Below, piece by piece: positions 32,325-43,804 of a stretch of DNA of 64,000 bases; position 1 is the stretch's first letter; the number at the start of each line of letters is the position of its first letter. The notes under the pieces were generated by a model, which saw only the letters and a list, made by a program, of their open reading frames with translations, ran no database searches and had not been told where the DNA came from. The stretch lies in the NCBI RefSeq assembly GCF_023091745.1, contig NC_068913.1, forward strand, positions 15,084,001 through 15,148,000. The letters run 5' to 3'. Origin of the DNA: Budorcas taxicolor (taxonomy: Eukaryota; Chordata; Mammalia; Artiodactyla; Bovidae). Made by a program: the position numbers and the translations under genes.

Positions 32325-32475
32325 TCCACTCAACGTTATGTGGCAGCCTGGATAGGAGGGGAGTTTGGGGAGAATGGAGACATGTATGTGTAACAGCTGA
32401 GTCCCTTCACTGTTCACCTGTAACTACCACAACATTACTAACTGTCTATACCCCAATGCAAAATAAAAAGCTTGA
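32325..32475 (+). mobile_element. L1 3' terminus, sense
   Basis: Ruminant L1 end: 'ggagaatggagacatgtatg', 'ctgagtcccttcactgttca', 'cacaacattactaactgtct', 'ataccccaatgcaaaataaa' and aaag. Confidence 0.7.
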
Positions 32476-33395
32476 AGTTTTTATTAAACTTAATTAAACT
32501 TATTAAAAAAAGAAGGTATTGGAAGTATCCTTAAGTGAGGTGTTTGTAAGTTTGCCCTCACTTGAACTGTAGCCTGAGAAAATGTCAAGATTACAGTGCA
32601 TGTCTTAGAAATAGAAAACCATTAAGGATAAAATGAGCCCTTTCAGTTTTTAGATGAGGACACTGAGCCTCTCAAAGGGTAAATGATATATTCAAGATTG
32701 TAGTAATAGGTTTCGATCATGACTTAGCCTGTCCACTGACTCCACCTCCAGTGGCCTAGAATTGAAATATCTGATTTTCGTAACTCAGGAGGAATAAGAC
32801 TTATAGTAGCACATCATTGGTAAGTTTTATACTTGGTCAGGATATTTGTATTTGTAGGATTTTCATATACAGGACTTAAGAATAATAGTTCATATGAGAG
32901 TAGTTCTGTTTCTGATAAAATGTTAGTTGTCATCCCTTCAGCCATCACAACAAAAAAAGAATCCAAACTGATCCGTGGCCTAAGCTGTTTGGATGTTCTT
33001 GTTCCTGACAAGGTCAGGCCATTTGTTCAGGTACATTAAAGTCTCATTGGAAAAGAAATAGACGTCTTTAGCTGAAGTCATTTTAGGCACATTGATGTGA
33101 CTCAAAGGATTAATCCAGTACAGAAACATAACATTTTCTGGACTTGTAAGGAAATCTTTGCCTCTAGTAAAGCAAAAATAAACTGGTGCTCATGTGAATC
33201 AACATTTTTGACAGCTTAGAAATGACACCAGCATTTGATAAAACCTGCATTTGCACAAAGAAGCATCTTTTAAGCATATTACAGTTTGTGTGCACAGTAG
33301 ACACACCATTTGAATCCTTACTCTTACAGGGGTGACATGAAACTGCACTAAAGGTAGTGAAATATTGGTTTTTTTGTTTGTTTTCGTTTTATTTT
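32476..33395. other. mostly unique DNA
   Basis: A weak antisense MIR-like patch lies at 32630-32720 ('tagatgaggacactgagcct'). Two overlapping opposite-strand frames at 32814-33039 have no known motif. Confidence 0.35.
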
Positions 33396-33397
33396 TC

Positions 33398-33535
33398 CTT
33401 CTAGTTTTATTGAGATATAATTGACATAGAGCACTGTATAAGTTTAAGGTGTATAACATAATGATACAACTCACATGCATCATGAAATGTTGACCACAGT
33501 TAAGTTTGTGAATATCCGTCATCTCGTACAGATGT
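33398..33535 (-). mobile_element. L1M-type 3' UTR fragment, antisense
   Basis: 'tagttttattgagatataat', 'taagtttaaggtgtataaca' and 'gaccacagttaagtttgtga' are the reverse complement of the L1M 3' UTR. Confidence 0.7.
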
Positions 33536-33589
33536 AAAGTAAGACAAAAACTAAAAAAAAAAAAGTATATTTAAAAAAATGTCTACGTG

Positions 33590-33690
33590 TTCAGTTATAT
33601 ATATAACTGAATCACTTGTCTGGTGGAAATCAACACAACATTGTGAATCAACTATACTTCAATACGATAAATTTAAAATGTTTTTAATAA
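33590..33690 (+). mobile_element. L1 3' terminus, sense, with a 22-bp palindrome
   Basis: Ends 'caacacaacattgtgaatca actatacttcaata', a typical L1 terminus. Positions 33590-33611 form a perfect 22-bp palindrome (arms ttcagttatat) at its left edge. Confidence 0.65.
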
Positions 33691-33759
33691 AGAAAACGTA
33701 CTGAATTATGAGGGGGACATCATCACAAATGCCAGTTTTCTGTAGTCATCAATTTTTCA

Positions 33760-34420
33760 CCCCTTTGTTCTAACAGTTTATTATTTTAAAATATTTTTTT
33801 CCTCGCAATGAAAAGCATTAGGATTTCCTCTCTTAACACCTTTACTGCCTTACTGTACAACATACAGCAGTGTTCATTATATTTATCATGTTGCTCCTTA
33901 CTCCCCTGGTACTTATTTATCTTACAACTGGAAGTTTGTATGTTTCAGCTGCCTTCATCCAATTCCCTGCCCCTCCCCTTTGGTAAACCACAAATTTGAT
34001 CCCTTCTTCTAGGAGCTTGTTTGTTTGTTTTGAAGTTTAGCTGACCTGCAATACTGTGTTAGTTCCCGTTAACACAACATAGTGTTTCAGTGTTTCTACG
34101 CTTTCCGGAATGGTCACCACAATAAGTCTAGTTACCATCTGTCACCATACAAAAGTGGTACATGCTGTTGACTATATTTTGCACACTGTGCATTTCATAC
34201 CCATGAAGCATTTACTTGATAACTGGAAATTTGTACCTTGCAATCTCCTTCATCTGTTTATCTCATCTTCCCACCCCGTCTCCCCTCTGGCGACCACCTG
34301 TTTGCTCTCTGTATCTGTGACTGTTTCTGTTTTGTTATGTTTGTTCATTTGCTTTGTTTTTTAGATTTCACATATAAGTGAAGTCATGCAGCGTGTGTCT
34401 TCAATTTTTTTCTCTTAGCA
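33760..34420 (-). mobile_element. L1M 3' UTR, antisense, two overlapping copies
   Basis: The block 'ctccttactcccctggtact ... gcccctccc ... ggtaaaccaca' (33890-33990) is repeated in altered form at 34200-34300 ('gtctcccctctggcgaccac'). Between them the sequence restarts at about 34020, so two L1 ends of the same orientation lie head to tail. Confidence 0.65.
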
Positions 34421-36429
34421 AACATATGTTTTTTTTTTAAACCTCACATAATAAAATTGGGCAAATATTTAATGTTGATGAGACTCTCACCTTTAAGTTT
34501 CTCTGGCTGTGGCCTCTCATGGCCTTTTCTCCAGCACTATTCTTAGCTAGATTTATTTTGAGCCTGGTAGTAGTAAAAGAAGTAATGTGAAATGCTCAGC
34601 ACTTAGAACCACGTATTTCTTCATTCACAAGTTGTCTGAGGGTCACCATTGGTGCCAGTGAAAGGTTTGCCTTGAAAACTAACACAATCTATTTTCTTTA
34701 CAGTAGAACACAAGAGATTTTCACCACTGATAATTGTCTTCTTTAAATTGCCAGTAGTAATTGCCTGCTTGTCTTGGAATAGAGAAAAAGGGAAATGACT
34801 CGAGCAAACTTTGCTATTTGGTGTCTGGGTTTAGAAACCAGGTGGAGACAGAGAAAACAGACCGAAAACAACCAACTGCGGTCAGCCTCGGCAGCGGGAA
34901 GACATGAGACAGTGTTGGACATCTTGTCAGATTCATAGATGGCCACTAAGTATTTCTAGAGTTCCTGTAAAGTACATTATTAGGTATTAAGGGGCACATA
35001 TTAAATTACAGACAAGAGCGTTGTTTCCTAAATTATAGGCCTTACTAGGAAAAGCAAGGCAAACAAACCATAATCAACATCCAAGAAGGAATTTCTTCCT
35101 AGCAGGGTGAGGAGCAAGACTCGTAAGGCTTCTATTACTTAAAACTGTGGCTGAACATATACAATAATGAAACAGTTAATCCACAAATAAAATCGTTTGA
35201 TAAATAGTTCTCTTTCTTATGCACACAATTATGTTGTTGTTTTGGCTACATGTAGGCAGAGAATGAAGGCAACCATTCATAGAATAAACCAAAGTTATAG
35301 AATAAAATACTGAAACCATAGAATGAAGAACCCCCCAGAACTGGAAGGGACTTTAAGGTCACCAAGGCAAATGCCAATATCATCAAAAATATTATCCACT
35401 TGGTGGATTTTACTTGTAAATTTTTAAAATCCCAGCCTGACTTCCCCTTGCCTCTGCTTGAATTCTAAAGCCACCACCACACACTGTCCCTTGAGAATAC
35501 ACACCCTTTTTAATGTTAGCATAAGAAAAATATAAGAAGGTAAGTATAAACGAAACTACAATTAAAAAAAAAAAACCACATAGCATCTCAAAGTTAAAAA
35601 ACAGTGAAGCTTTTTGTCTGTTTGCTTTATAAAAAAAAATCTTAGCTGAAGTATACCAAAGATAATATATTCCTCCTCCCTGTTAAAGGAGCTAATCAAA
35701 TGTGACCACATATACTCCAAATTTGCCACCATGCGTTTCTCCAGTTACTAATAGGTAAGCAAAACGTTAAAGTCAATAATGGTGTCTGTGCAACAAAAAT
35801 AGTTATTATAAGGAACTATAGTTAAGGATAAACTAATGAAATAAATGTGTCTGTTGCATAAAATAAGGAACCTAACAGAATTCAAGCATACACATAGCTG
35901 ATATACTGAGAAAGAAAAGGAAATGGTTTGGACACTATCATGCCAAAATGGTAGCTAAGTTGTTAGCAAAATTGTTTCCCTGGACTTAGCATCAATAGTA
36001 GTCACAAATAGCTACAAGCTAAACAGTTCTTCTTAAAAAGAAGATCCTGGAATGTTCATAGACTCTGGGAAGTTGGCATGAAGATCGTGCCCAGGTTTAG
36101 AGAGACAACCACAGAAGGATGGGTTTTCATCTGTAGCTGGTTTTTGGGTTAAATGAGGTGTGTTTAAAAAACACCCAAAGCAAAGGCAAAAACAAATAGA
36201 AAAAAATAATCTGGAGGGCAAAGATATGCAAGCAACAGAAGAAAACTACCAAAAAAGAGTGCTATTATTAAAAGATTCTGAGCAATAAGAGATGCTCTTA
36301 CACTCAAAATAAGAGTGTGATGTGAGAAAAGCACAGAGAATAAGAAATTTAGTTTCATAAGTGAAAAATCTGACATAGCCCGAATATGAAACACTCGAGA
36401 AGAATGAGAATGCTGATTAAAAGTGAATG
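34421..36429. other. 2 kb of AT-rich DNA, no gene recognised
   Basis: A weak old-repeat-like patch at 35335-35520 ('gaactggaagggactttaag') may be an L3/CR1-type relic. The rest shows no family match and no exon-like frames. Confidence 0.35.
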
Positions 36430-36800
36430 CTATTTTTTAAAAGGTATGTGTATGGGATGGGGGGATGCAAAGATTGAGGAATTGGGCTTTATTAGGTTAA
36501 AAGATTCTAAAAAGGCACAACAACCAAATTCAGCGTGTGAACTTTACTGAATCCTGGTTCCAAAAGAAGGCAGCTATGAAAGATATTTGAGGGACAGCTA
36601 AAGACATGTACATATAGATAGGGTGTGAGATGATTTGGGATAGTATTATTAATTTTCTTGGTGTGGTAATGGTATTATGGTTAATAGGAAAATGTGCTAG
36701 TTTTATGAGATGCCTATGGAAGTAATTAGGAATGAGGTATCATCATATCTGAAACATTCTAAATGGCTCAACAAAATATTAGAACAAAAATACACAAAAT
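36430..36800 (+). mobile_element. L1M-type 3' UTR, sense
   Basis: 'acaaccaaattcagcgtgtg', 'actgaatcctggttccaaaa', 'gtgtgagatgatttgggata' and 'ggtgtggtaatggtattatg' occur in the order of an old L1 3' UTR. Confidence 0.65.
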
Positions 36801-36983
36801 TTTTATCACATTTTACTTTTTCTTTATGTTGGCAATCCATTTGTCCTTAGAACAAATGGAAAATATGGGAAAACCAGAAAAGAGCATTTGCTTGTAACCG
36901 TAATTACCAATCATCCCAGGACTGCTAACATGTTGGTGTGGCATGTGTGTGTGATATGTTTAGTGTGTATTATACACTAATAT

Positions 36984-37182
36984 GCTTCCCTAGTGGCTTA
37001 GTCAGTAAAGAATCCACCTGCAGTGCAGGAGACCCGGGTTCAGTCCCTGGGTTGGGAAGATTCCCTGGAGAAGGGAATGGCTACCCACTCCAGTATTCTT
37101 GCCTGGAGAATTCCATAGACAGAGGAGCCTGGAGGACTACAGTCCATAGGGTCGCAAAGAACATGAGTTAGTGACTAAACCA
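36984..37182 (+). mobile_element. Bov-tA-type SINE, full length
   Basis: Head gcttccctagtggcttagtc, then 'gcaggagacccgggttcagt'. The 3' end is slightly shortened ('gggtcgcaaagaacatgagt'), having lost the usual 'tcggacacgac' segment. Confidence 0.93.
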
Positions 37183-37910
37183 CTGCCGTCACCACTGATA
37201 CATTTATAATACATATATGCCGTGACACATCCTTTTCTTTTAGTAATGTAAATGTACTGTCTTTTCACATTAAAAACATTGACCATAGAACATCATTTTG
37301 GTGGATGGATATAACATTGCATTACATGCATGAACTGTGGTTTATCGTTTCCATCTGCTCTAGCGAAAGGAGTTTTACTTGTCAGCACCCAGGTACCCCT
37401 CTTCTTCCTGGGGCTTTCTTTACGTGTGCTTAACTTGGACCACTTCTGAAGTCCCTCTTGGTGAGATATTAACAGTCTGTTATGTTTTCTTATCACGTGT
37501 GCTGTCAATGACATTTTCCTCTCATTTATGTTAACCTAGAAGGGCAGACAACATTTTTATCTTGATGGGTAAATGTTACACATAACAAATTGGCTGCGTG
37601 TCTTTGCTTACTGCTACTTAATTTAGCAGGCTAATCTGATAAGCTACCTATTTCTCAAATTCTAACAACATTCATGGTGGTGGGGAACTTGATAAAGTTT
37701 CTGAGTCTCCAAAGACAGAAACTGATGGCTTGTGGCTACGTTGCATTTTAGCTAATGCAATAAAGGATTGCTTTTCATAGTGAAAAGATAAAGACTGGGG
37801 GGAAAGGGGGTGGTTAGCGTATTAGGGAAAATGCAGAATAATCATATATGACAATGTATGGCTTTGGAACGTAGAATAGTTTTATTGTGGTATGCTCATT
37901 TTAAATAAGG
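37183..37910. other. unique DNA
   Basis: Nothing recognised. One 73-codon minus frame (37514-37293) has no known motif. Confidence 0.35.
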
Positions 37911-37914
37911 TCAC

Positions 37915-38105
37915 TTGGCATCAAATAGACTCAGCTTCAAATAATGACTCTGCTACTTTTTAACCTTGGTCAAGTTACAGTTCTCGCTGCCCAGTTTTCT
38001 CATCTGTAATAGGGATCGTGAGGTATGTATGGAAATCTCATAGATCTGTTTTAAAGATTTAATGAGTCTGTATTAAAAGGTCTTTGTAAACTATAAAGTG
38101 CTGGT
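37915..38105 (+). mobile_element. MIR SINE relic, sense
   Basis: 'actctgctactttttaacct', 'tggtcaagttacagttctcg', 'cagttttctcatctgtaata', 'gatttaatgagtctgtatta' and 'gtaaactataaagtgctggt' follow the MIR core and 3' end. Confidence 0.75.
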
Positions 38106-38807
38106 GGGTGATGGGGGAGATGTGGGTTGTGTCAGTAGCAGTAATAGCAAGAAGTAGTAGCCTCGGTAATAATAGTTGGAGGAGAAATATTAGTAATGGG
38201 TAATCTTACTGAGATAGTTATATTTTAACACAAGTTCCTTGTGGATAAAAGTCAGATCTTAATCAGATGCATGTATGATAGTGTCCTTCCACTGTAAATA
38301 ACTTGTACATGTTTGGAAGCAGAGCAGGGACAAGGTATTGCTCACAAAATTTTATAATGAAAATTAATGTTTACTCTATATTTTATGATCTCTGGAAAGG
38401 ATTTATTTTATTATAGAATACATAGCAGTTTAGTAATAAAGTCTTCTAAATAAAGTATTTCTATTAAATTTAAAACATTTTTGCTCCCTACTCAAGATTC
38501 CTCATGTTGCAAAAACTGTTTCTTTAAATTCATATTTGTTTTCCTTGAGTCTTAATTATAAAGGAGAAAATGTACTCCTTTAGAAGTAAGTGTTCTGAAA
38601 GAGCCATGTGTTAAGATTAGCTATCTCACATAGTAAATTCACTTCAGAATACACTTATTTTTTCTTCATTTTAACAGGTACTTTGGGGAAATACCATATT
38701 TCCAAAGCATTAAGTTAGCACCATTCTTTTTCTTAACATTATGCATTGAGTATTCTGTAGCCCAAGAGACACATAATACATGAGAAGTGAACACATTTGT
38801 TTACAGT
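38106..38807. other. AT-rich DNA, nothing recognised
   Basis: Contains short (AGTAGC)-like and AT-rich runs only. Confidence 0.35.
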
Positions 38808-39234
38808 GAAGGATGTATAGATGTGAGAGTTGGACCATAAAGGTGGCTGAGTGCCAAACAATTGATGTTTTGAACTGTGGTGCTGAAGAAGACTCTTGAG
38901 AGTCCCTTGGACTGCAAGGAACTCAAACGAGTCCATCCTAAAGGAAATCAACCCTGAATATTCATTGGCAGAATTGATGCTGAAGCTGAAGCTCCAATAC
39001 TTTGACCAGCTGATGCAAAGAGCTGACTCACTGAGAAAGAATCTGGTGCTGGGAAAGATTGAAGGCAAAAGGAAACTGGGGAGGCAGAGGACAAGATGAT
39101 TAGATGGTATCACCAACTCAGTGGAAATGAGTTTGAGCAAACTTCAGGAGATAGCGAAGGACAGGGAAGCCTGACGTGCTGCAGTCCATGTGGTCCCAAA
39201 AATTCAGGCACGACTTACCAGCTGAGCAGCAACA
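38808..39234 (+). mobile_element. BovB LINE 3' portion, sense
   Basis: Starts at 'gatgtgagagttggaccata' in the reverse-transcriptase C-terminal region and runs to the terminal 'caggcacgacttaccagctg agcagcaacag'. It is more diverged than the copy at 46.6 kb. Confidence 0.9.
38896..39099 (+). pseudogene. BovB reverse transcriptase, C-terminal remnant
   Basis: The 67 open codons include 'RVPWTARNSNESILKEINPE' and 'LGKIEGKRKLGRQRTR', the conserved C-terminal tail of the RTE-type BovB protein. The catalytic palm is absent, and the frame breaks before the usual end of the protein. Confidence 0.8.
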
Positions 39235-39670
39235 GTGGGGTAGATGTTTGCTGTGTTATTTTTAGTGAAGAGTTAGTGGGGTGCATGTTTAAAAAAGCAC
39301 CAGCACATCAAAATATAGAAATATCTAAGGCACAGAAATATATTCTTCTACCACTAGAATTATTTCATTTTAAATTAGAGTGTTAGGAAAAGCACATAAG
39401 CATGACAATATGAAATGCTGAAATATACATGTAGATAGATAATAACTAACCTTGTAAAATTCCACCTCTTTCACAAAATCAGCCCTGTATAAAAAGATGT
39501 GGTTCTTATCACTTGTGATCTTCTATAAGTTCAATATATTCCTCTCTCTATATATATATAGGTGTATATATATCTTGTATATATTGAATATATACCTCAT
39601 TCACAGATTATAGGGACACTATTTGAAAGTAAATTGTCACAGAGCAGAAAGAGTCTTGGTCCATGCCGCT
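39235..39670. other. unique DNA with a TA-rich microsatellite
   Basis: TA-rich alternation at 39549-39596 (tatatatatatatagg, then tgtatatatatcttg). Otherwise nothing recognised. Confidence 0.4.
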
Positions 39671-39674
39671 TATA

Positions 39675-39945
39675 GTTCATTCATTGATTAACTTATTCAA
39701 TAAATATTTAATCAGTATTAATGTTTACCCTGAGCCAGACCCTATTTTAGGTGCCAAGGACACTCTAGTGAATATGGCAGGCACAGTCCTTGCCCTCAAG
39801 GAGCTTACATCTTGGTTGGAGGGAAGGGGAGAATTTCAACAACTAGATTAAAACAAGTAGATACAGAATACATCAGATGATGGTGAGTGTTATAGAGAAG
39901 AAAGAGCAGAATAAAGGAAATAGAGATAGAGAAAGCCACATGGAA
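39675..39945 (-). mobile_element. L2 LINE 3' end, antisense
   Basis: A clear reverse-complement L2 terminus: 'ttattcaataaatatttaat', 'gagccagaccctattttagg', 'cacagtccttgccctcaagg', 'agcttacatcttggttggag', 'ggtgagtgttatagagaaga'. Confidence 0.75.
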
Positions 39946-40129
39946 GGAGGCTGCTTTTTTGTATATGATTGATTGCAAAAACACATCATTGCTCTGCTGA
40001 AGTTAGAACAGAAACAAGGAGGTGGGAAGAAAGACAGCCCCGGATTGCTGGAGGGAGTGATGCAAAGCAGAGGTGATGCAAAGGCCAGGTGAAGGCAGCA
40101 ATTTTAGAATTTTTGAAGGACAGCCCAAG

Positions 40130-40262
40130 TTAACTAACTTCTCAGTGTTGTGGTTTCCTCTGTGATCAAAGTGGAAATAACCATACAGTGAAGGGTGGTT
40201 CATGAGGATGAAATGAAATTAGTGTGTGCTCTAAGTCCAGCACAGAATGAGTGCTCTGTCAA
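40130..40262 (+). mobile_element. MIR SINE relic, sense
   Basis: 'agttaactaacttctcagtg', 'tggtttcctctgtgatcaaa' and 'agtccagcacagaatgagtg' match the MIR 3' half. Confidence 0.6.
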
Positions 40263-40600
40263 TTTTCCATGCCTTCTTTTGTAAATGTCTGTTCACACTG
40301 ATGGATGTGCTTGTCTGCATCATTATAGTCTGTCTTCCTTGACACTCACGTGTCTTTAAGTGTCTTTAAAACACTAAGGCCAAAATCGTTGCCAAATTTG
40401 TACTACAGAAAACACCAAGGCAACTCTGTTATACAGTAAAGATATCTCTGAACCACTTCATGAAGACAGGCTTCACTTGTCTTTCTCAAACCCTAACTCC
40501 CTTAGCCCACCCCAGAGCCTCTGCTGAGATCTTCTCCTGTACGTGGCACGGTTTGAGGGAAACTATGATCAAGATAGTTGGATACTCTAGATAGATAGAT
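40263..40600. other. unique DNA
   Basis: Nothing recognised apart from a short (ATAG)4 run at 40588-40600. Confidence 0.35.
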
Positions 40601-40611
40601 ATGCTCAAGAT

Positions 40612-40748
40612 GGTTGGATGGCATCACTGACTCGATGGACATGAGTTTGAGCAAGCTCTGGGAGTTGGTGATGGGCAGGGAGGCCTGGAATGCTGCAGTC
40701 CATGGGGTTGCAAAGAGTCGGACGTGACTGAGCGACTGAACTGAACTG
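40612..40748 (+). mobile_element. BovB 3' terminus, 137 bp, with perfect 11-bp TSD
   Basis: Only the last 137 bp (ggttggatggcatcactgac ... gtgactgagcgactgaactg) were inserted, with a (ctgaa)2-3 tail. The 11-mer atgctcaagat at 40601-40611 and 40749-40759 flanks it exactly. Confidence 0.95.
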
Positions 40749-40759
40749 ATGCTCAAGAT

Positions 40760-41177
40760 AACTCCAGACCAGCTCCTATCATCCATCCCTAGGAAACTCA
40801 TGCCTCCATAAAGGGGGTGGACCACATTCTCCATCCCATACTCCTTTAATTCTTGATCTTACTCTCCAGTTTCTTCTTTTCCAATTTAGGCAGGCACAGA
40901 AACTAAGGCAGCTGAAATGTTCTATATAAAAGAGGAGAAGAAATTTAGGGCCAGAATGGAGGTTTACACCTGAGAGGCAGAGAAGAGAGAAAAGAACACA
41001 GAAAAATAATTCTCCAAGCATTATGACAGAGTGGCTGAGAAGCTTTTAGAATAGAAGAGATCAGAAAGCAACTCTAAGTGGCTTACATTGCTGCATTATA
41101 AATTCTTTTCATCTCCTCAAGCCTTCAATAAAATCTTCTCCAAGACAGGTCCCTTTATATGGCCTCTTTGGGGCTGC
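40760..41177. other. unique DNA
   Basis: Nothing recognised. Confidence 0.35.
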
Positions 41178-41374
41178 TGTTCTTTAGTTGCTAAGTCATG
41201 TGCTACTTTTTTTCGACCCCATGGACTATAGCCCACCAGACTCCTCTATCCATGGAATTCTCCAGCAAGAATACTAGAGTGGGTTGCCATGCCCTTCTCC
41301 AAGGAATCTTCCCAACCCAGGGATTGAACCTGCATCTCCTGCATTGGCAGGCACTGACCCACCAGGGGAGCCCT
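41178..41374 (-). mobile_element. Bov-tA-type SINE
   Basis: Minus strand from gggctcccctggtgggtcag to 'cttagcaactaaagaacagc'. The plus strand carries an unusual run of seven T inside the normally invariant 'actctttgcgacc' box (ctactttttttcgacc), a local T-expansion. Confidence 0.93.
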
Positions 41375-41562
41375 TCTTTTGGGTTAAAGAAAAGGATGAG
41401 TTCCATTTGAGGTTCAACATCAGGGCAGAAATAAATGAAAAGCCCTGATATAGGGGGAGTAAGGATTCTGCAGAGGCAGGCAGCTGGGACCAGAGATGAC
41501 CATCCCTTCATACTGCAGAAATTCTCAAAAGTCTCTCAAGGGCATTGAGAGTTTCAAGCCAA

Positions 41563-41784
41563 TGTGTGTGCTAAGCGTCTTCAGTCGTGTCGAACTCTTT
41601 GCGGCCGTATGGACTGTAGCCCGCCAGGCTCCTCTGTCCATAGCTATTCTCCAGGCAAGAACACTGGAGTGGGTTGCCATGCCCTTCTCCAGGGGATCTT
41701 CCCAACCCAGGGATCAAACCCACATCTCTTCTGTCTCCTGCGTTGGCAGGCGGGGTCTTCACCACTGGCACCACCCGGGAAGCC
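41563..41784 (-). mobile_element. Bov-tA-type SINE
   Basis: Full length from gggcttcccgggtggtgcca to 'gacgcttagcacacac'. It contains the extra 'tcttctgtctcctgcg' segment also seen in other copies with an expanded head. It lies 190 bp from the preceding SINE, same orientation. Confidence 0.94.
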
Positions 41785-42224
41785 CATCAAACCACTAGCA
41801 TCCTGATCTTTAGGAACAGGGCAATCTATTGACAAGCACATCTGCCTGACGCTTGCATCGGGCAGCATTCTAACAGACTGATCTCTCGGGATGCTAACCT
41901 GAAAGTCAGGCTGAAACCAAAGATCTGAAAGGGCCTTTGGGCCGGCCAGATGATGGATTCAACAGAGGAGAGGTGTCATGCTTGTCAGTGTCCTTAGATG
42001 GGCCGGTGCTTCTGTCATTCCGCATATTCTCAAGCTACATTGCTGAGGTCCCAAGGCCACACTCAGAAGTGGCTCGGGGGGCTGGCTTTATTAACTTCAG
42101 AAGTTCACTGGCTTGGTCTTAAGTCAACACCTTTGATTTCTTAGAAATGAAAAGGGATGAGTTTGGGGCAGCTGCCTTGGTCGATATGTGTCCAGGGCTG
42201 TACATCAGACAGGTGTCATATTAA
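41785..42224. other. unique DNA
   Basis: Nothing recognised. Slightly GC-rich around 41935-42075. Confidence 0.35.
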
Positions 42225-42352
42225 AGCTGACATTTATTGAGTATCTGGTGTGAGGAAGGCTTGTGCCGGGGTTTAACCTGGATTAACTCATCTAGTTCTC
42301 ATAAGAGCTCTTTGAGGTAAGTACTGTTCTTGGTTTTCCTGAATGAGGAGGC
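42225..42352 (-). mobile_element. MIR SINE relic, antisense
   Basis: 'tgacatttattgagtatctg', 'ttaacctggattaactcatc', 'tagttctcataagagctctt' and 'tgaggtaagtactgttcttg' are the reverse complement of a MIR-family SINE. Confidence 0.65.
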
Positions 42353-42381
42353 ATAATTTGATCCACATATAGGTTTTAGGG

Positions 42382-42604
42382 GGGCTTCCCTGGTTGGTGG
42401 CTCAGATGGCAAAGAATCTGCCTGCAGTGCAGGAGACCTGGGTTCAATCCCTGGGTCGGGAAGATCCCCTGGAGGAGGGCATGGCAACCCACTCCAGTAC
42501 TCTTGCCTGGAGAATCCCATGGACGGAGGAGCCTGGTGGGCTACAGTCCATGGGGTCACAGACAGTCCGACACAACTGAGTGACTAATATTGACACTGAC
42601 TGAC
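42382..42604 (+). mobile_element. Bov-tA-type SINE, full length
   Basis: Head ggcttccctggttggtggct (with a 4-bp insertion), a well-kept body, and an extended 3' end 'gtgactaatattgacactga ctgac'. The flanking aggttttaggg and aggttttggg resemble a target-site duplication. Confidence 0.94.
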
Positions 42605-42699
42605 AGGTTTTGGGAAACCGGCACACCTCGAATAAAGAAGAGAGCTAAGGGAGAATTTTGTGAGGAGATTGGGAATTGAAGAAGCAGCCAATTCGGGAA

Positions 42700-43705
42700 C
42701 TGTTTTTTCTGTTTTTAATCGAAGTATAGTTGATTTGTAGTAATATATTAGATTCAGATATAGAGCGTAGTGATTCAGTATTTTTGCAGGGTATACTTCA
42801 TTATAGGTTATTATAAGATAATGGCTATAATTCCCTGTGTTGTTGTTGCTCAGACTAAGTCGTGTCCAGCTGTTTGTAACCTCTGGCAAGGCTTCTCTGT
42901 CCTCCACTACCTCCCAGAGTTTGCTCAAACTCATGTCCATTGAGTCGGTGGTGCTACCTAACCATCTCATCCTCTGCCGATCCCTTCTCCTCCCGCCTTC
43001 TATCTTTTCCAGCATCAGGGTCTTTTCCAATGAGTTGGCTCTTCACATCAGATGACTGAAGTATTGGAGCTTCAGCATCAGCCCTCGCAATGAATATTCA
43101 GGGTTGATTTCCTTTAGGATTGACTGGTTTGATCTCCTTGCAGTCCAAGGGACTCTCAAGAGTCTTCTTCAGCACCACAATTGGAAAGCACCAATTCTTT
43201 GGCACTCAGCTTCTTCTGTGGTCCGACTCCCACATCTGTACATGACTGCTGGAAAAACCATAGCTTTGACTGTACAGACCTTTGTCATCAAAGTGATGTC
43301 TTTGCTTTTTAATATGCTGCCTAGGTTGGTCATAGCTTTCCTTCCAAGGAGTAAGTGTCTTCTAATTTCATGGCTTCAGTCACGTGCTGTACGGTAAATC
43401 CTTGTTACTTATCTGTTTTATATATAGTAGTTTATATCTGTGAATCCCATACTCCTATTTGTACCTCCTGCCTCCCCTTTGGTAACCACAGTTTGTTTTC
43501 TATATCTGTGAATCTGTTTCTGTTTTGTGTATATGTTCATTTGTGTTATTTTTTAGATTCCACATATAAGTGATAAAATAGTTTTTGTCTTTCTCTGTCT
43601 GACTTATTTCACCCAGCATAATGTTCTCTAGGTCCATCCATGTTGCTGTAAATGGTCGTATTTCATTCTTTTTCATGGCTGAGTAATAGTCCAGTTTAGC
43701 TATCT
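42700..43705 (-). mobile_element. L1 3' UTR and ORF2 end, antisense, split by BovB
   Basis: The left piece 42700-42838 ('atcgaagtatagttgatttg', 'ggttattataagataatggc', 'tataattccctgtg') continues at 43383 ('gtgctgtacggtaaatcctt', 'ctcctgcctcccctttggta', 'cacatataagtgataaaata', 'tttcatggctgagtaatagt'). The two halves join at the 'ccctgtg/gtgctgta' point of the L1 3' UTR. Confidence 0.85.
42839..43382 (-). mobile_element. BovB LINE 3' portion (about 540 bp) nested in L1
   Basis: Antisense BovB: 'tgttgttgctcagactaagt cgtgtcc', 'gagtttgctcaaactcatgt', 'ccaatgagttggctcttcac', 'gtccaagggactctcaagag', 'tttcatggcttcagtcac'. It has the same orientation as the host L1 and lacks all 5' coding regions. 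Confidence 0.92.
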
Positions 43706-43800
43706 ACCTATCTATCTATATATATATATATATACACACACACAGGTAATATATATATACACATATATAGCTATATATAAACACACACATATAGATACCA
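43697..43800. repeat. interrupted (TATC)/(TA)/(CA) microsatellite
   Basis: Runs ctacctatctatctata, (TA)7, (CA)5, then further TA and CA blocks. It sits exactly between two antisense L1 copies, where the older A-rich tail would be. Confidence 0.85.
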
Positions 43801-43804
43801 CATC

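Noticed and set aside
42584..43030. 148-codon minus-strand frame
   Set aside because: Starts in a BovB 3' end, crosses into L1 3' UTR and Bov SINE flank. It is a chimera of repeats, not a gene.
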